64,000 bases of DNA. It comes from Caryophanales bacterium. GTDB taxonomy: Bacteria > Bacillota > Bacilli > Exiguobacteriales > Exiguobacteriaceae. Every line of letters starts with the position of its first letter. The stretch's first letter is position 1. Where the stretch lies: NCBI GenBank assembly GCA_902363455.1, contig CABJAC010000007.1:1-64000 (forward strand). The letters run 5' to 3'. Below are positions 43,450 to 53,813 of the stretch, one piece after another. The notes beneath the pieces are model-generated. The model was not told where the DNA came from and did no database searches. It saw nothing but the letters and a program-made list of their open reading frames with translations. Made by a program: the position numbers and the translations under genes.

Positions 43450-44064
43450 ATGCGGAAAATGTCGAAACGACAACAAGAAATCCTTGACTACATCGTTGCT
43501 CAAGTGAAACTGAAAGGGTATCCACCTTCAGTTCGTGAAATCGGTGAAGCTGTTGGTCTTGCTTCAAGCTCAACGGTACACGGTCATTTGGATCGTCTAG
43601 AAAAACGCGGACTGATTCGCCGTGACCCGACAAAGCCACGTGCGATTGAGATATTGCTTGATAAACCTGACGAAAATCACGAAGCCATCGTGCATATCCC
43701 TGTTATGGGGAAAGTCACTGCTGGTTTTCCAATCACTGCCATCGAAAATATCGAAGAGCACTTCCCTCTCCCGGCACACTACGTCGGGAATGAAAATGTC
43801 TTCATGTTAACGATTGACGGAGAATCGATGATCAATGCAGGTATTCTAGATGGTGACCGAGTCATCGTTCGTCAGCAAAATACAGCAGAGAATGGTGAAA
43901 TTGTCGTTGCTATGACCGAAGATAGCGAAGCGACGGTAAAACGGTTCTTCTTAGAAGATCAACGAGTACGTCTTCAACCCGAAAATGATTCGATGGACCC
44001 GATGTATTTCGATAATGTCTCGATTCTTGGCAAGGTCATCGGCGTGTATCGGACGATTCACTAA
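43450..44064 (+). CDS. lexA: SOS repressor LexA
   Basis: A full-length LexA (204 aa). The N-terminal winged helix is [31 protein letters not shown]. The self-cleavage site is Ala-Gly (KVTAGFP), and the catalytic Ser (GESM) and Lys (TVKR) are present. Start is ATG 43450 (SD AAAGAGGTGG); the open frame runs upstream to 43324 but includes LexA boxes, so it is not coding. It is divergent from yneA. A terminator follows the stop. Confidence 0.96.
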   Translation: MRKMSKRQQEILDYIVAQVKLKGYPPSVREIGEAVGLASSSTVHGHLDRLEKRGLIRRDPTKPRAIEILLDKPDENHEAIVHIPVMGKVTAGFPITAIENIEEHFPLPAHYVGNENVFMLTIDGESMINAGILDGDRVIVRQQNTAENGEIVVAMTEDSEATVKRFFLEDQRVRLQPENDSMDPMYFDNVSILGKVIGVYRTIH

Positions 44065-44070
44065 GCGAGG

Positions 44071-44094
44071 GACCAGCTCTGCTGGTCTTTTTTT
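44071..44094 (+). terminator. lexA terminator abutting the next start codon
   Basis: GACCAGC-TCT-GCTGGTC followed by TTTTTTT. The T-run is directly in front of the ATG at 44095. Confidence 0.88.
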
Positions 44095-44565
44095 ATGCCT
44101 TCCGGAAATGTACATGATACAGTCAATACCGTTGCTTTAGCCGGCTATGTTGCGTATTCGGTCGCAACGCAGCAAACGGATTGGCTTCCTACTGCCGTCG
44201 GTATTGCCGTCGGCACGCTCTGGCTTTCACCAGACCTCGACTTGAAGTCTGAACCTTATTATCGGCACGGACCGTTACGCGTCCTGTGGATGCCCTATGT
44301 CAAAATCATGCCGCACCGTTCCATCTGGTCGCACGGGCTGATTATCGGTGATATCATCCGACTGTTGTATAGTGCTGCTTTTGTAATCCCGCTTTTATTT
44401 TTAGCACTCTACACGAAAATTATTGAATCCAGTACGGTCGATTCATGGTTTGCAGCGATGCCTGCCTTTGTCATCGGCATCATGGTTGCCAGTACGATCC
44501 ATATCGTTCTCGATCATTCCAGCAGCTTCTTTCGAACAAAAAAGAAGCGAAAAAAGCGTCGCTGA
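44095..44565 (+). CDS. DUF2227-family putative metal-binding membrane protein
   Basis: A 156-aa protein. N-terminal MPSGNVHDTVN, then PDLDLKSEPYYRHGPLRVLW and HRSIWSHGLIIGD; the conserved His/Asp set resembles DUF2227/YdjM-type membrane metal-dependent hydrolases. Two or three TM segments follow, and a very basic tail (RTKKKRKKRR). No SD is visible: the ATG lies right after the lexA terminator T-run, so translation may be leaderless, from read-through, or from a start I cannot see. The MPSG start is conserved in the family as I recall it. Confidence 0.75.
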   Translation: MPSGNVHDTVNTVALAGYVAYSVATQQTDWLPTAVGIAVGTLWLSPDLDLKSEPYYRHGPLRVLWMPYVKIMPHRSIWSHGLIIGDIIRLLYSAAFVIPLLFLALYTKIIESSTVDSWFAAMPAFVIGIMVASTIHIVLDHSSSFFRTKKKRKKRR

Positions 44566-44606
44566 AAACCCTTCGTTCATCGTAAAAATGAACAAAGGGT
44601 TTTTTA
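44566..44606 (+). terminator. Terminator of the DUF2227 gene
   Basis: AAACCCTTCGTTCAT pairs with ATGAACAAAGGGTTT, followed by TTTTAA. Confidence 0.85.
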
Positions 44607-44674
44607 ATATCCAGCTTTCATTTTTTTAAACATAAATTAAGGAAAATTTAATTTGAAGATTTGAATTATTTGTA

Positions 44675-44690
44675 TTGAAAACGTTATCAA
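44675..44690. promoter_or_regulatory. CcpA cre site of glpFK
   Basis: TTGAAAACGTTATCAA matches the cre consensus WTGNAARCGNWWNCAW at every position. It lies about 60 bp before glpF and probably overlaps the promoter, giving catabolite repression. Confidence 0.85.
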
Positions 44691-44751
44691 TTAGATGTAG
44701 GTTTAAATGGAAAGGCCAATATCTGCTTCAATCCAAAGGGAGGGTTTTTGC

Positions 44752-45456
44752 ATGAGTAATTTTACTAGTGAGCTGATTGGAACCATGATTCTGATTTTGC
44801 TCGGGGATGGAGTCGTTGCAGGGGTTGTCTTGAAAAAGACGAAATCTGAGAACAGCGGCTGGATCGTCATCACATTTGCTTGGGGTCTCGCCGTCATGAC
44901 TGCAGCCTACATCGCAGCAGCCAGTGGCGCACACCTAAATCCTGCATTGACATTGGCGCTTGCCATGAATTCCGATTTACCGTGGGCTGATGTACCTGTC
45001 TACATCGCCGGTCAATTGATCGGGGCATTCATCGGTGCCGTACTTGTTTGGCTTCATTATATGAAACATTTTGAAGCGACTGATGATCAAGCAGCAAAAT
45101 TAGGCGTGTTTGCAACGGGACCTGCGATTCGTCACACACCTTCAAACTTGATTTCGGAAATCATCGGTACATTCGTCTTGGTATTCGGAATTCTGTCATT
45201 TGGTCTGACGACGTTTGGTGACGGTCTTAAACCATTGATCGTCGGTCTACTCGTCGTTGTCATCGGTCTCTCACTTGGTGGTACAACAGGGTATGCCATC
45301 AACCCGGCCCGTGACCTTGGACCGCGGATTGCCCATGCCATTTTACCGATTCCAAACAAAGGATCATCTGATTGGAGCTACTCGTGGATTCCGATTGTTG
45401 GTCCAATCGTCGGCGGCGGAGTTGCCGTTCTCCTTTATCAACTGTTACAAAACTGA
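44752..45456 (+). CDS. glpF: Glycerol uptake facilitator
   Basis: A 234-aa aquaglyceroporin with six TM segments and both NPA boxes (HLNPAL and INPARD). It admits glycerol by facilitated diffusion; the glycerol is trapped as glycerol 3-phosphate by the kinase of the next gene. Start is ATG 44752 behind GGGAGGG; the open frame 44707 is not needed. It is the first gene of glpFK, under the cre site. No antiterminator-type (GlpP) leader was recognised. Confidence 0.95.
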   Translation: MSNFTSELIGTMILILLGDGVVAGVVLKKTKSENSGWIVITFAWGLAVMTAAYIAAASGAHLNPALTLALAMNSDLPWADVPVYIAGQLIGAFIGAVLVWLHYMKHFEATDDQAAKLGVFATGPAIRHTPSNLISEIIGTFVLVFGILSFGLTTFGDGLKPLIVGLLVVVIGLSLGGTTGYAINPARDLGPRIAHAILPIPNKGSSDWSYSWIPIVGPIVGGGVAVLLYQLLQN

Positions 45457-45468
45457 TTCTAGCGTTGA

Positions 45469-47013
<1,545 letters not shown>

Positions 47014-47021
47014 CTCGATAT

Positions 47022-47057
47022 TCCTGACGTTCCCAGCGGAACGTCAGGTTTTTTTAT
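47022..47057 (+). terminator. glpFK terminator
   Basis: CCTGACGTTCC pairs with GGAACGTCAGG around a 6-nt loop, followed by TTTTTTT. Confidence 0.9.
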
Positions 47058-47068
47058 ACTCCATGAAA

Positions 47069-47106
47069 CCAGCGTGCTCCGTCGTTCTGGAGCACGCTGG
47101 TTTTGA
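47069..47106. terminator. Second hairpin between glpK and dhaM
   Basis: ACCAGCGTGCTCC pairs exactly with GGAGCACGCTGGT over 13 bp. The tail is TTTT on the plus strand and GTTT on the minus strand. It probably terminates dhaKLM as well. Confidence 0.75.
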
Positions 47107-47123
47107 CCTTCTATAAAAAACGT

Positions 47124-47489
47124 TCATCCAAATTCAGACTTCACGCCGGTGACGATTTCATCTAACGACTTGGATTGTCCGCTTAAGACTGCCGCTAAAA
47201 AAGCACCCTCGACAAGCGGAGCCTCGACGAACTGCACACTCCGGTCCCCACTGTAAAACTCGAGCGCAAGTTCTGCGTTCATCGTAGCTGAACCGATATC
47301 CGTTAAAATCAATCCGTCATCGGTCAGTTCATTCATCGTTTCTTCGATTCGTGATGCATCGGTCCCGATACTGCCATCTGCAAGCCCTGCTGCGAGCAAT
47401 ACCGGCGTATCCGGTGCCATCTCAGCCAATAATTCTTTTAGACCAGCAGCTAACTTCTCGCTGTGGGAAACCAAAATCAAGTTAATCAT
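47124..47489 (-). CDS. dhaM: PTS-dependent dihydroxyacetone kinase, DhaM subunit
   Basis: A 121-aa EIIA-mannose-like phosphocarrier. MINLILVSHSEKLAAG carries the phosphorylated His (VSHS). DhaM takes phosphate from HPr and passes it to DhaL-bound ADP. It overlaps dhaL by 4 bp. The Gram-positive short form (EIIA only, without HPr or EI domains) is seen here. Confidence 0.92.
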   Translation of the reverse strand: MINLILVSHSEKLAAGLKELLAEMAPDTPVLLAAGLADGSIGTDASRIEETMNELTDDGLILTDIGSATMNAELALEFYSGDRSVQFVEAPLVEGAFLAAVLSGQSKSLDEIVTGVKSEFG

Positions 47490-48085
47490 CGAAGCACCTC
47501 CACGATCGCACGTAATAACAAAGCACTGGACATTGAACCGGGATCTTGAACACCAACCGTCGCCTCACCAAAATAAGAAGCCCGTCCTTTTGTCGCGACC
47601 CGTTCTTTTGTATCTGTCAACGCTTGATCCAGCGCTTGATTTAAATCAGTTTGTTGCTCAAGCGCTTCATAAAACGGCGTCCAGATATCGACCATCGTTT
47701 TTTGTCCGAACTCCGATTTTCCGCGCATCTTAATCCCGTTCGTCGCTTCTTTGAAAGCAGCTGCCAACTCATCGCCTTCCGCTTCGGTTTTTCCTTTGAA
47801 GGCTCCGGCAAACTTGACGAATGCCGTCCCATAAAGCGGTCCGGAAGCGCCTCCGACCGTCTTGATCAACGTCATCCCAACTTGTTTGGATAAAGCACCG
47901 AGATCTTCATACTCTGTCTGCGCCTCGAGTTCCTTCTCAACCGCTTGGAAGCCGCGGGACATGTTGATGCCATGATCGCCGTCACCGATTTCCCGGTCGA
48001 GATCCGTTAATTCGTCTTTATGCTGCTCGATTTGTTTTGCAGCTTCGAGTAATGCCTCTCGAAATGTTTCCGTTGATAACTTCAT
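47486..48085 (-). CDS. dhaL: Dihydroxyacetone kinase, DhaL subunit
   Basis: The nucleotide-binding subunit (199 aa) that holds ADP/ATP as a permanent cofactor and phosphorylates dihydroxyacetone bound to DhaK. The Mg-binding Asp region is DREIGDGDHGINMSRG. It lies between dhaK (19-bp gap) and dhaM (overlap) in an operon. Confidence 0.93.
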   Translation of the reverse strand: MKLSTETFREALLEAAKQIEQHKDELTDLDREIGDGDHGINMSRGFQAVEKELEAQTEYEDLGALSKQVGMTLIKTVGGASGPLYGTAFVKFAGAFKGKTEAEGDELAAAFKEATNGIKMRGKSEFGQKTMVDIWTPFYEALEQQTDLNQALDQALTDTKERVATKGRASYFGEATVGVQDPGSMSSALLLRAIVEVLR

Positions 48086-48104
48086 CTGTCTGCACCTCTT
48101 CTAG

Positions 48105-49073
48105 TTAGAATCCAATCGCGTTTGTTTTGGCGTCCAAGTAGCCGACCAGTTCGTCGTCCACCGGAAGCAAGGTGATCGAGAAACCATGCATTTCAAGCGA
48201 TGTCATATAATTGCCGACGAATGGTCGGACGATGTCATACCCTTTTGCCTGCAGTTGCTCGGCGACATACTTGTACGTGATATACAGTTCCGAAACCGGC
48301 GTTCCACCCATTCCGTTCACCATGACCGCGACTTTTTTGTCCGATACTTCCGCTGTCAGCCGATCCAGTAATTCCGTTACGATCGCTTCGACAGAGGCAA
48401 TTGGTTTCCGTTCAAGTCCTTTTTCCCCGTGAATCCCGATCCCGATTTCCATCTCGTCTTCATGAAGATCAAAGCCTGGTTTTCCGCTCTCCGGCATATA
48501 ACAAGGTGATAAAGCCATTCCGATCGAACGAACGCCAGCGATGACTTTTTCCGCGACCGCTTTGACTTCCGCCAGTGACTTGCCTTCTGCCGCCGCAGCT
48601 CCGGCAATCTTATGAACAAAAATCGTTCCGGCGACGCCTCGACGGTCCTCTTCTTTTTTGATGGCGATATCATCGTTGACAATGACCGTCTCGACTTCGA
48701 TGTCCTCAAGTTCCGCCAACTCTTTCGCCATATCAAAGTTCATGACGTCACCGGAGTAATTTTTGACGACGAGCAGAACCCCTTTCCCGCCGTCTGCTGC
48801 CTTGATTCCTTCTAAGACCATGTCCGGTGTCGGTGAAGTGAAGACTTCGCCGCAAACAGCTGCCGCGAGCATCCCGTCACCGATAAATCCGGCATGGGCC
48901 GGTTCGTGACCACTTCCTCCCCCGGACACAAGGGCCACTTTTCCTTTTAATGGTTCTTTCCGTTTGATGACATTGACTCCGTCGACTTTCGCATAAAGAT
49001 CGGGATGTGCTAAAACGAGACCATCGACCATATCCGAGACAAACCGATTCGCATCTTGCATTAATTTATCCAT
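48105..49073 (-). CDS. dhaK: Dihydroxyacetone kinase, DhaK subunit
   Basis: The substrate-binding subunit (322 aa), which holds dihydroxyacetone covalently by a His; LVSGGGSGHEPAHAGFIGDGM is the characteristic N-terminal loop. The C-terminal VNGMGGTPVSELYI segment is also typical. Start is ATG 49073 behind AAGGGG, not the upstream frame. With glpFK it forms a module for entry of glycerol and dihydroxyacetone into glycolysis. Confidence 0.94.
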   Translation of the reverse strand: MDKLMQDANRFVSDMVDGLVLAHPDLYAKVDGVNVIKRKEPLKGKVALVSGGGSGHEPAHAGFIGDGMLAAAVCGEVFTSPTPDMVLEGIKAADGGKGVLLVVKNYSGDVMNFDMAKELAELEDIEVETVIVNDDIAIKKEEDRRGVAGTIFVHKIAGAAAAEGKSLAEVKAVAEKVIAGVRSIGMALSPCYMPESGKPGFDLHEDEMEIGIGIHGEKGLERKPIASVEAIVTELLDRLTAEVSDKKVAVMVNGMGGTPVSELYITYKYVAEQLQAKGYDIVRPFVGNYMTSLEMHGFSITLLPVDDELVGYLDAKTNAIGF

Positions 49074-49240
49074 CTTGAACGCCCCTTCGTCTAACGAATT
49101 TTTGCCGTACCACTTACCCTTTACCACCAATCGGGTCGACTTATGTCAAGGAAACATATGAAAATATTGACCACTTCATTTCCAATCGGTTTTCGGAATG
49201 CTATGCTGATAACACACTAGATTGAGAGGAGTCCTGCCAT

Positions 49241-49936
49241 ATGACCAGCTCGTTTCAAGCAGGTGTCAAAGCCTGTCTTCCGACCGTTCTCGGTTACCTT
49301 GGGATCGGTTTTTCCGCCGGTATCGTCGGACGCGCCGCCGGACTCAGTCCGCTTGAAATCGGATTGATGTCCATCCTGATTTATGCCGGCGCCGCTCAGT
49401 TCATCATTACGAGCCTGCTGCTGTTAAACAGCCCATTTTCCGCTATTATCTTAACCACCTTTATCGTCAATTCCCGGCATCTTCTGATGAGCATGACACT
49501 TGCTCCACGCGTCGCAAGCCGGAACCGGTTCGACCAGTTCGGAATCGGTGCCCTGCTGACCGATGAATCGTTTGCCGTCGCCATGAATACTTCTTTGAAA
49601 CAACAGATTGATGCTAAATTCATGCATGGGTTGAATCTGACCGCCTACTTCAGTTGGATTGCCTCGACCGTCCTCGGTGCACTCGTCGGCAGTTGGTTTC
49701 CGGATCCGGAACGGTTCGGACTGGACTTTGCCTTGACGGCGATGTTCATCGGCTTGTTGTACCTGCAGCTTGAAAGTGAACGGTCACGTGTTGCCTTGAA
49801 CGGAATTTTACTGGTACTCGTTTTCTTGTTGTTGTACATATCGATGCGCTACCTCTCACCGGAACTCGCTGTTTTGTTTGCGACGATGGTAGCCGCCAGC
49901 ATAGGAGTAGTGATCTCACGATGGAAATCCGCTTAG
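49241..49936 (+). CDS. azlC: AzlC-family branched-chain amino acid exporter subunit
   Basis: A membrane protein of 231 aa of the AzlC family, the larger subunit of a two-component exporter of branched-chain amino acids (and their toxic analogue azaleucine). Features are GIGFSAGIVGRAAGLSPLEIGLMS and ILIYAGAAQFI. The SD GAGAGGAG precedes the ATG. It overlaps the azlD gene by 16 bp, so the two are coupled. No Lrp-type azlB regulator is next to it. Confidence 0.88.
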   Translation: MTSSFQAGVKACLPTVLGYLGIGFSAGIVGRAAGLSPLEIGLMSILIYAGAAQFIITSLLLLNSPFSAIILTTFIVNSRHLLMSMTLAPRVASRNRFDQFGIGALLTDESFAVAMNTSLKQQIDAKFMHGLNLTAYFSWIASTVLGALVGSWFPDPERFGLDFALTAMFIGLLYLQLESERSRVALNGILLVLVFLLLYISMRYLSPELAVLFATMVAASIGVVISRWKSA

Positions 49937-50247
49937 AGCTTTTAATCCTGTTCGCTGCCTGTGGTCTTGTCACATTGATTCCACGGATTTTGCCGTTTCT
50001 GCTGATGCATGGATTGACATTGCCCCGCCTGTTGACCGAGTGGTTATCGTTCATCCCAATCTGCCTGCTCAGCGCTTTGTTTTTTCAGAACCTGCTGCTT
50101 GCTCAAAGCGATGATTATCCCACACTGTCTTCTCTCCACCTCGCAGCATCGGTACCGACAGTCCTTGTCGCACTGACCAGCAAAAGTCTTTCCTTCACGG
50201 TCATCACCGGTGTCTTGTCGATGGCACTGATCCGCTTTTTTCTGTAG
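49921..50247 (+). CDS. azlD: AzlD-family branched-chain amino acid exporter subunit
   Basis: The small 108-aa partner of AzlC, with four hydrophobic segments, starting at ATG 49921 inside the end of azlC. Typical AzlD features are LVTLIPRILPFLLM and the terminal VITGVLSMALIRFF. Confidence 0.85.
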   Translation: MEIRLELLILFAACGLVTLIPRILPFLLMHGLTLPRLLTEWLSFIPICLLSALFFQNLLLAQSDDYPTLSSLHLAASVPTVLVALTSKSLSFTVITGVLSMALIRFFL

Positions 50248-50282
50248 GAGTAGAAGCGAACGATACTTTTGAAACAAGACAA

Positions 50283-50312
50283 GGGCAGTGGATGTAAACC
50301 CACTGCCCTCGC
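50283..50312. terminator. Terminator between azlD and yjdJ
   Basis: GGGCAGTGG pairs with CCACTGCCC. It serves azlCD (+) and yjdI-yjdJ (-), though T-tails are weak on both sides. Confidence 0.65.
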
Positions 50313-50344
50313 CTTTCTATAAATGAGTGTTTGTATCGATTTCT

Positions 50345-50617
50345 TTATTCAGCGGATACATCCTCATAATCCGATTTCTGCTCAAACTCCCGTTTTGCAA
50401 ACGGACAAAGCGGCAACAACTTGACCTTTTCTTCCCGCGCCCACTCGACAATCGCTTTGACCAGTTGTTCGCCAATTTGTTGGTTCCGGTGCTTCGGGTC
50501 GACATACGTGTGGTCAATGATCCATTTACCGCCTCTTGTATCACTGTACGTGATCTCTCCAACAGCTTGATTATCTAGATAGGCTTCAATCTTTTGGTCT
50601 CCTCGTTTTAATTCCAT
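50345..50617 (-). CDS. yjdJ: GNAT acetyltransferase, YjdJ/NATD1-like
   Basis: A minimal 90-aa GNAT domain of the YjdJ/NATD1 type (IDHTYVDPKHRNQQIGEQLVKAIVEWARE), with LLPLCPFAKREF at the C-terminus. Start ATG 50617 overlaps the preceding stop (TAATG). It is paired with yjdI as in many bacteria, which suggests a joint function, unknown. The longer frame to 50659 includes the neighbouring gene. Confidence 0.87.
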   Translation of the reverse strand: MELKRGDQKIEAYLDNQAVGEITYSDTRGGKWIIDHTYVDPKHRNQQIGEQLVKAIVEWAREEKVKLLPLCPFAKREFEQKSDYEDVSAE

Positions 50618-50829
50618 TAAGCTTCCCTCCGTTCGTAAGATAAGGCGCCGCTCGGACATCCGTCGACGACCCGCATGACATCTTCGACTGGTGCCCCGTC
50701 CGCTTCAATCCACGGACGTTTTTTGACATCAAAGACCGTCGGCAGACTCTTCACACAATGACCGGAATGGATACAAACTTCAGCATCAAAATAGACCGTG
50801 ATTTCTTTTCCTTCGTACGCCTTTTTCAT
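50617..50829 (-). CDS. yjdI: Mono-[Fe-S] cluster protein YjdI-like
   Basis: A 70-aa protein of the YjdI family with conserved Cys residues in VCIHSGHCV and DGCPSGAL, resembling a ferredoxin-like [4Fe-4S] protein. The SD AAGGAGGC precedes the ATG. The stop overlaps the yjdJ start by one base. Electron transfer to a partner is the common suggestion; no experimental role is known to me. Confidence 0.87.
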   Translation of the reverse strand: MKKAYEGKEITVYFDAEVCIHSGHCVKSLPTVFDVKKRPWIEADGAPVEDVMRVVDGCPSGALSYERREA

Positions 50830-51000
50830 TTAAAACGCCTCCTTAGATAAAAAAACTCCAATCTTCTATTTTCATTCTGCAAAGTTTACTATATATAATT
50901 TCATTTGACATTATCCTTACTTTTCCTATGTATAATCTAAATTTTTATAATTAATATTTTAAATAAATATATGTTTGAGAAATAGATCATTTGTTTTTCA
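50830..51000. other. AT-rich non-coding gap between yjdI and the nuclease-like gene
   Basis: This 171-bp stretch is markedly AT-rich compared with most of the window. TTGACA at about 50907 and TATAAT at about 50933 lie on the plus strand but 20 bp apart, which is too wide for a normal promoter, and no gene follows in that direction. I see no ORF or hairpin of note. Confidence 0.5.
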
Positions 51001-51792
51001 TCATAATAACTGTTTCTTTTTCAATGAAGATATATCAATCTCTAACCTTTGATTATAAATTCGTCCTTTAGGCAGTTGATCTTTTGATGCATAAAATAAT
51101 AAATGGAATTCATTTTTTAAAAATTGCACTATGAAAATATCATCAAATTGTTCCAAAGTTCTTATATTCAATGAAACAAAACCAGTTTTTTGAGCAGTTG
51201 TTTTCACACTGATACGTCTTCCATTACTAGTTACATCAAAGCCGTGCTGGTTAGTTACATGAGCTAACTTGCCTTTAGTATGTATAGCACAATAAAATTC
51301 TCCTAATCGACCTATTAAATGACGCAACTCCGTAGCTTCACAACCAAGCACGTTCATTTCAAACCTTAAAATATCCATGTATTCTTCAAATAGTTCAATT
51401 ATATAATTATTTTCGAGTGATTCCTGATTTTCTAAAGCAACTGATGAAGGTTGTACTGATAAACTCATTTGTCCGTCTTTCCACAATCCCACTACTTGAT
51501 CTTTAGAAGAAGCACGTGTACGCGCATATATTAAACCGCTATAGTTCGCATGCTCACCAATATATTTATACATACCATGATTCAGATAAACAAATAAATG
51601 TTTATTAAAAGCAATCCCTCGATTTGATCGATTGTAACAATAATCAGATAAAATCACACTGTCTTTATTTGTTCCATATTTATGAAATAACTCTTCCTTT
51701 ATTTCATTCGGTGTTATTATTTCTTCTTTTCTATGCTTTAAAATGCTTTTGAGCTGATCATAAATTGAAATACGTTTAATCATTATCATCAT
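51001..51792 (-). CDS. Predicted PD-(D/E)XK nuclease with N-terminal winged-helix-like domain
   Basis: A 263-aa protein in AT-rich sequence unlike its neighbours. The N-terminal part (about 1-90) has IITPNEIKEELFHKYG and SDYCYNRSNRG with FVYLNHGMYKYIGE, the look of a domain seen in restriction-type genes. The C-terminal half has a possible PD-(D/E)XK core: Glu165 in GRLGEFYC, Asp186 in HGFDVTSNGRR, Lys197 in ISVKT. This order and spacing fit restriction-endonuclease-like nucleases. No methyltransferase or other defence partner lies next to it. Origin by transfer is inferred from base composition; the function is unknown. Confidence 0.55.
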   Translation of the reverse strand: MMIMIKRISIYDQLKSILKHRKEEIITPNEIKEELFHKYGTNKDSVILSDYCYNRSNRGIAFNKHLFVYLNHGMYKYIGEHANYSGLIYARTRASSKDQVVGLWKDGQMSLSVQPSSVALENQESLENNYIIELFEEYMDILRFEMNVLGCEATELRHLIGRLGEFYCAIHTKGKLAHVTNQHGFDVTSNGRRISVKTTAQKTGFVSLNIRTLEQFDDIFIVQFLKNEFHLLFYASKDQLPKGRIYNQRLEIDISSLKKKQLL

Positions 51793-51807
51793 TATCCCTT
51801 CTAAAAA

Positions 51808-51862
51808 AATAAGGCTAAGAAAAGCAATACGGAAGCGTATTGACTATCTCTTAGCCTATTCA
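51808..51862 (-). terminator. glnRA terminator
   Basis: On the minus strand AGGCTAAGA pairs with TCTTAGCCT, with an inner CAATACG/CGTATTG stem, followed by TTATTTTTTT. Confidence 0.85.
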
Positions 51863-51882
51863 TTCATTTTTCTATACTTCGA

Positions 51883-53229
51883 TTAGAACAAGACCATATA
51901 CTGATCGCGTTCCCATTCCGTAACTTGCGTCCGGAACATATCCCATTCGATTTCTTTGAGTTCGATGAAGTGCTCTGCAATATGATCGCCGAGTGCGTGC
52001 ATGACGACGTCATCCGCTTTCAGGACTTCAAGTGCGTGGCTGAGTGTTGACGGAAGATCGTCAATCCCGTTTGCGACACGTTCCGGTTTGTCCATCACGT
52101 AGATGTTACGGTCAATCGGAGCCGGTGCTTTCAAGTTGTTCTTGATTCCATCAAGACCTGAAGCGAGCAATGTCGCAAGTGCCAAGTACGGGTTTGCTGC
52201 CGGGTCAACTGAACGAACTTCGATCCGTGTTGAGAGACCGCGGGCTGCCGGTACACGAACGAGTGGTGAACGGTTACGGGCTGACCATGCGACGTAGCAA
52301 GGTGCTTCATAACCAGGCACAAGACGCTTGTACGAGTTGACTGTCGGGTTACAGACAGCTGTGAAGGCACGGGCGTGCTTCAAGATACCTGCTGTGAACG
52401 CACGGGCATCATCCGAAAGTTGCATGTTGCTGTTACCTTCGTCGAAGAAGACGTTTTCTTTGCCTTTAAAGAGAGACATGTTAGCATGCATACCTGAACC
52501 GTTGACCCCGTAAAGCGGCTTCGGCATGAATGTTGCGTGAAGATTATGTTTCGCCGCAATCGTTTTGACGACGAGTTTGAACGTTTGGATGTTATCCGCA
52601 GTCGTGATGGCATCTGCATATTTGAAGTCGATTTCATGTTGTCCTGGTGCGACTTCATGGTGAGATGCTTCGATTTCAAAGCCCATGTTCTCAAGCTCGA
52701 TGACGATTTCTTTACGGCAGTTTTCGCCGAGGTCGACTGGTGCGAGGTCGAAGTAACCACCTTGGTCATTTAACTCAAGTGTCGGACGACCGTTCGCATC
52801 CTTCTTGAACAAGAAGAATTCTGGCTCAGGACCAACATTGAATGAAGAGAAACCAAGCTCTTCCATTTCTTTAAGTACCCGTTTGAGTTGACCACGCGGA
52901 TCTCCAGCAAACGGTGTGCCATCTGGATTGTAGATGTCACAGATGAGTCGTGCAACTTTACCCGTTCCGTCTTCTGTCCATGGGAAAACGACCCATGTGT
53001 TGAGGTCTGGGAAGAGATACATATCTGATTCTTCAATGCGAACGAATCCTTCGATTGATGAACCATCGAACATCATTTTGTTATCAAGTGCTTTTTCCAA
53101 TTGACTGACTGGAATTTCAACGTTCTTGATTGTACCGAGGATATCTGTGAATTGTAGACGAATAAAACGTACATCCTCAGCTTTAGCGATTTTCATAATG
53201 TCTTCTCGTGTAATGTTGCGACGTGTCAT
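51883..53229 (-). CDS. glnA: Type I glutamine synthetase
   Basis: GS-I alpha enzyme of 448 aa, which makes glutamine from glutamate and ammonia with ATP. Visible features are the metal/substrate loops [29 protein letters not shown] and [12 protein letters not shown], and no adenylylation insert. In Bacillus the feedback-inhibited enzyme also controls GlnR and TnrA. It follows glnR by 45 bp and is expressed from the glnR promoter as a glnRA operon. Confidence 0.97.
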   Translation of the reverse strand: MTRRNITREDIMKIAKAEDVRFIRLQFTDILGTIKNVEIPVSQLEKALDNKMMFDGSSIEGFVRIEESDMYLFPDLNTWVVFPWTEDGTGKVARLICDIYNPDGTPFAGDPRGQLKRVLKEMEELGFSSFNVGPEPEFFLFKKDANGRPTLELNDQGGYFDLAPVDLGENCRKEIVIELENMGFEIEASHHEVAPGQHEIDFKYADAITTADNIQTFKLVVKTIAAKHNLHATFMPKPLYGVNGSGMHANMSLFKGKENVFFDEGNSNMQLSDDARAFTAGILKHARAFTAVCNPTVNSYKRLVPGYEAPCYVAWSARNRSPLVRVPAARGLSTRIEVRSVDPAANPYLALATLLASGLDGIKNNLKAPAPIDRNIYVMDKPERVANGIDDLPSTLSHALEVLKADDVVMHALGDHIAEHFIELKEIEWDMFRTQVTEWERDQYMVLF

Positions 53230-53274
53230 GTGACAAATCCCCTCTCCGGCTCTTTTTTATATGGTAACAGGCAC

Positions 53275-53673
53275 TTACTTGAAAAACCGTCCGAGCTCAC
53301 CTTGGATGAGTGACGTTTTTCCATGTCGCCCTGCTTCCTGCAATTCGTTTTTCAGGAGTTTATATAATTCGCCATCAGATAATTCCGGACGGGTCGTGAC
53401 GACCTTCTCCGCAACTCGTTCCCGTTTGACGAGATCATTGTCAAAAATCATCTTGATCCCTGCGATATTGAGCCCTTGATCCAAATATTCCTTGATCGAC
53501 AACAAGCGATCCACATCGTTAAACGAATAGAGGCGACGCTTCGTCTCTGTCCGCTCCGGCTTGATCAATCCCTGTTCTTCGTAATATCGGATTTGTCGGG
53601 CAGATAACGCGGTCAACTCTTGAACGACTCCGATGGGGAATAGTGGCTTGGACTGTCGTGATAAGTCTGCCAT
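53275..53673 (-). CDS. glnR: MerR-type nitrogen regulator GlnR
   Basis: A 132-aa MerR-family repressor. The N-terminal HTH is IGVVQELTALSARQIRYYEEQGLIKPERTETKRRLYS; the C-terminal tail is the autoinhibitory region typical of GlnR. In the presence of feedback-inhibited GS it represses glnRA. GlnR/TnrA boxes overlap and precede its promoter at 53703-53752, so the operon is autoregulated. Confidence 0.95.
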   Translation of the reverse strand: MADLSRQSKPLFPIGVVQELTALSARQIRYYEEQGLIKPERTETKRRLYSFNDVDRLLSIKEYLDQGLNIAGIKMIFDNDLVKRERVAEKVVTTRPELSDGELYKLLKNELQEAGRHGKTSLIQGELGRFFK

Positions 53674-53702
53674 TTCGTTCCTCCTTTTTCCTTACCTCAT
53701 GA

Positions 53703-53731
53703 GAATAAACCTCTGTAAGGCAAGTTGTCAA
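53703..53731 (-). promoter_or_regulatory. glnRA promoter
   Basis: Minus-strand -35 TTGACA (53726-53731), 17-bp spacer, -10 TTATTC (53703-53708). Confidence 0.75.
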
Positions 53732-53752
53732 GAGATGTAAGGAAAGTTAACA
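53714..53752. promoter_or_regulatory. Two GlnR/TnrA boxes
   Basis: TGTAAGGAAAGTTAACA (53736-53752) fits TGTNA-N7-TNACA exactly. TGTAAGGCAAGTTGTCA (53714-53730) fits with one mismatch and overlaps the -35. Confidence 0.88.
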
Positions 53753-53813
53753 TCACTTTCTTACAAGTCAGACGTCCTGCGTAACAGAGGTCTTTTCACA
53801 TCAAGCAGTTATT

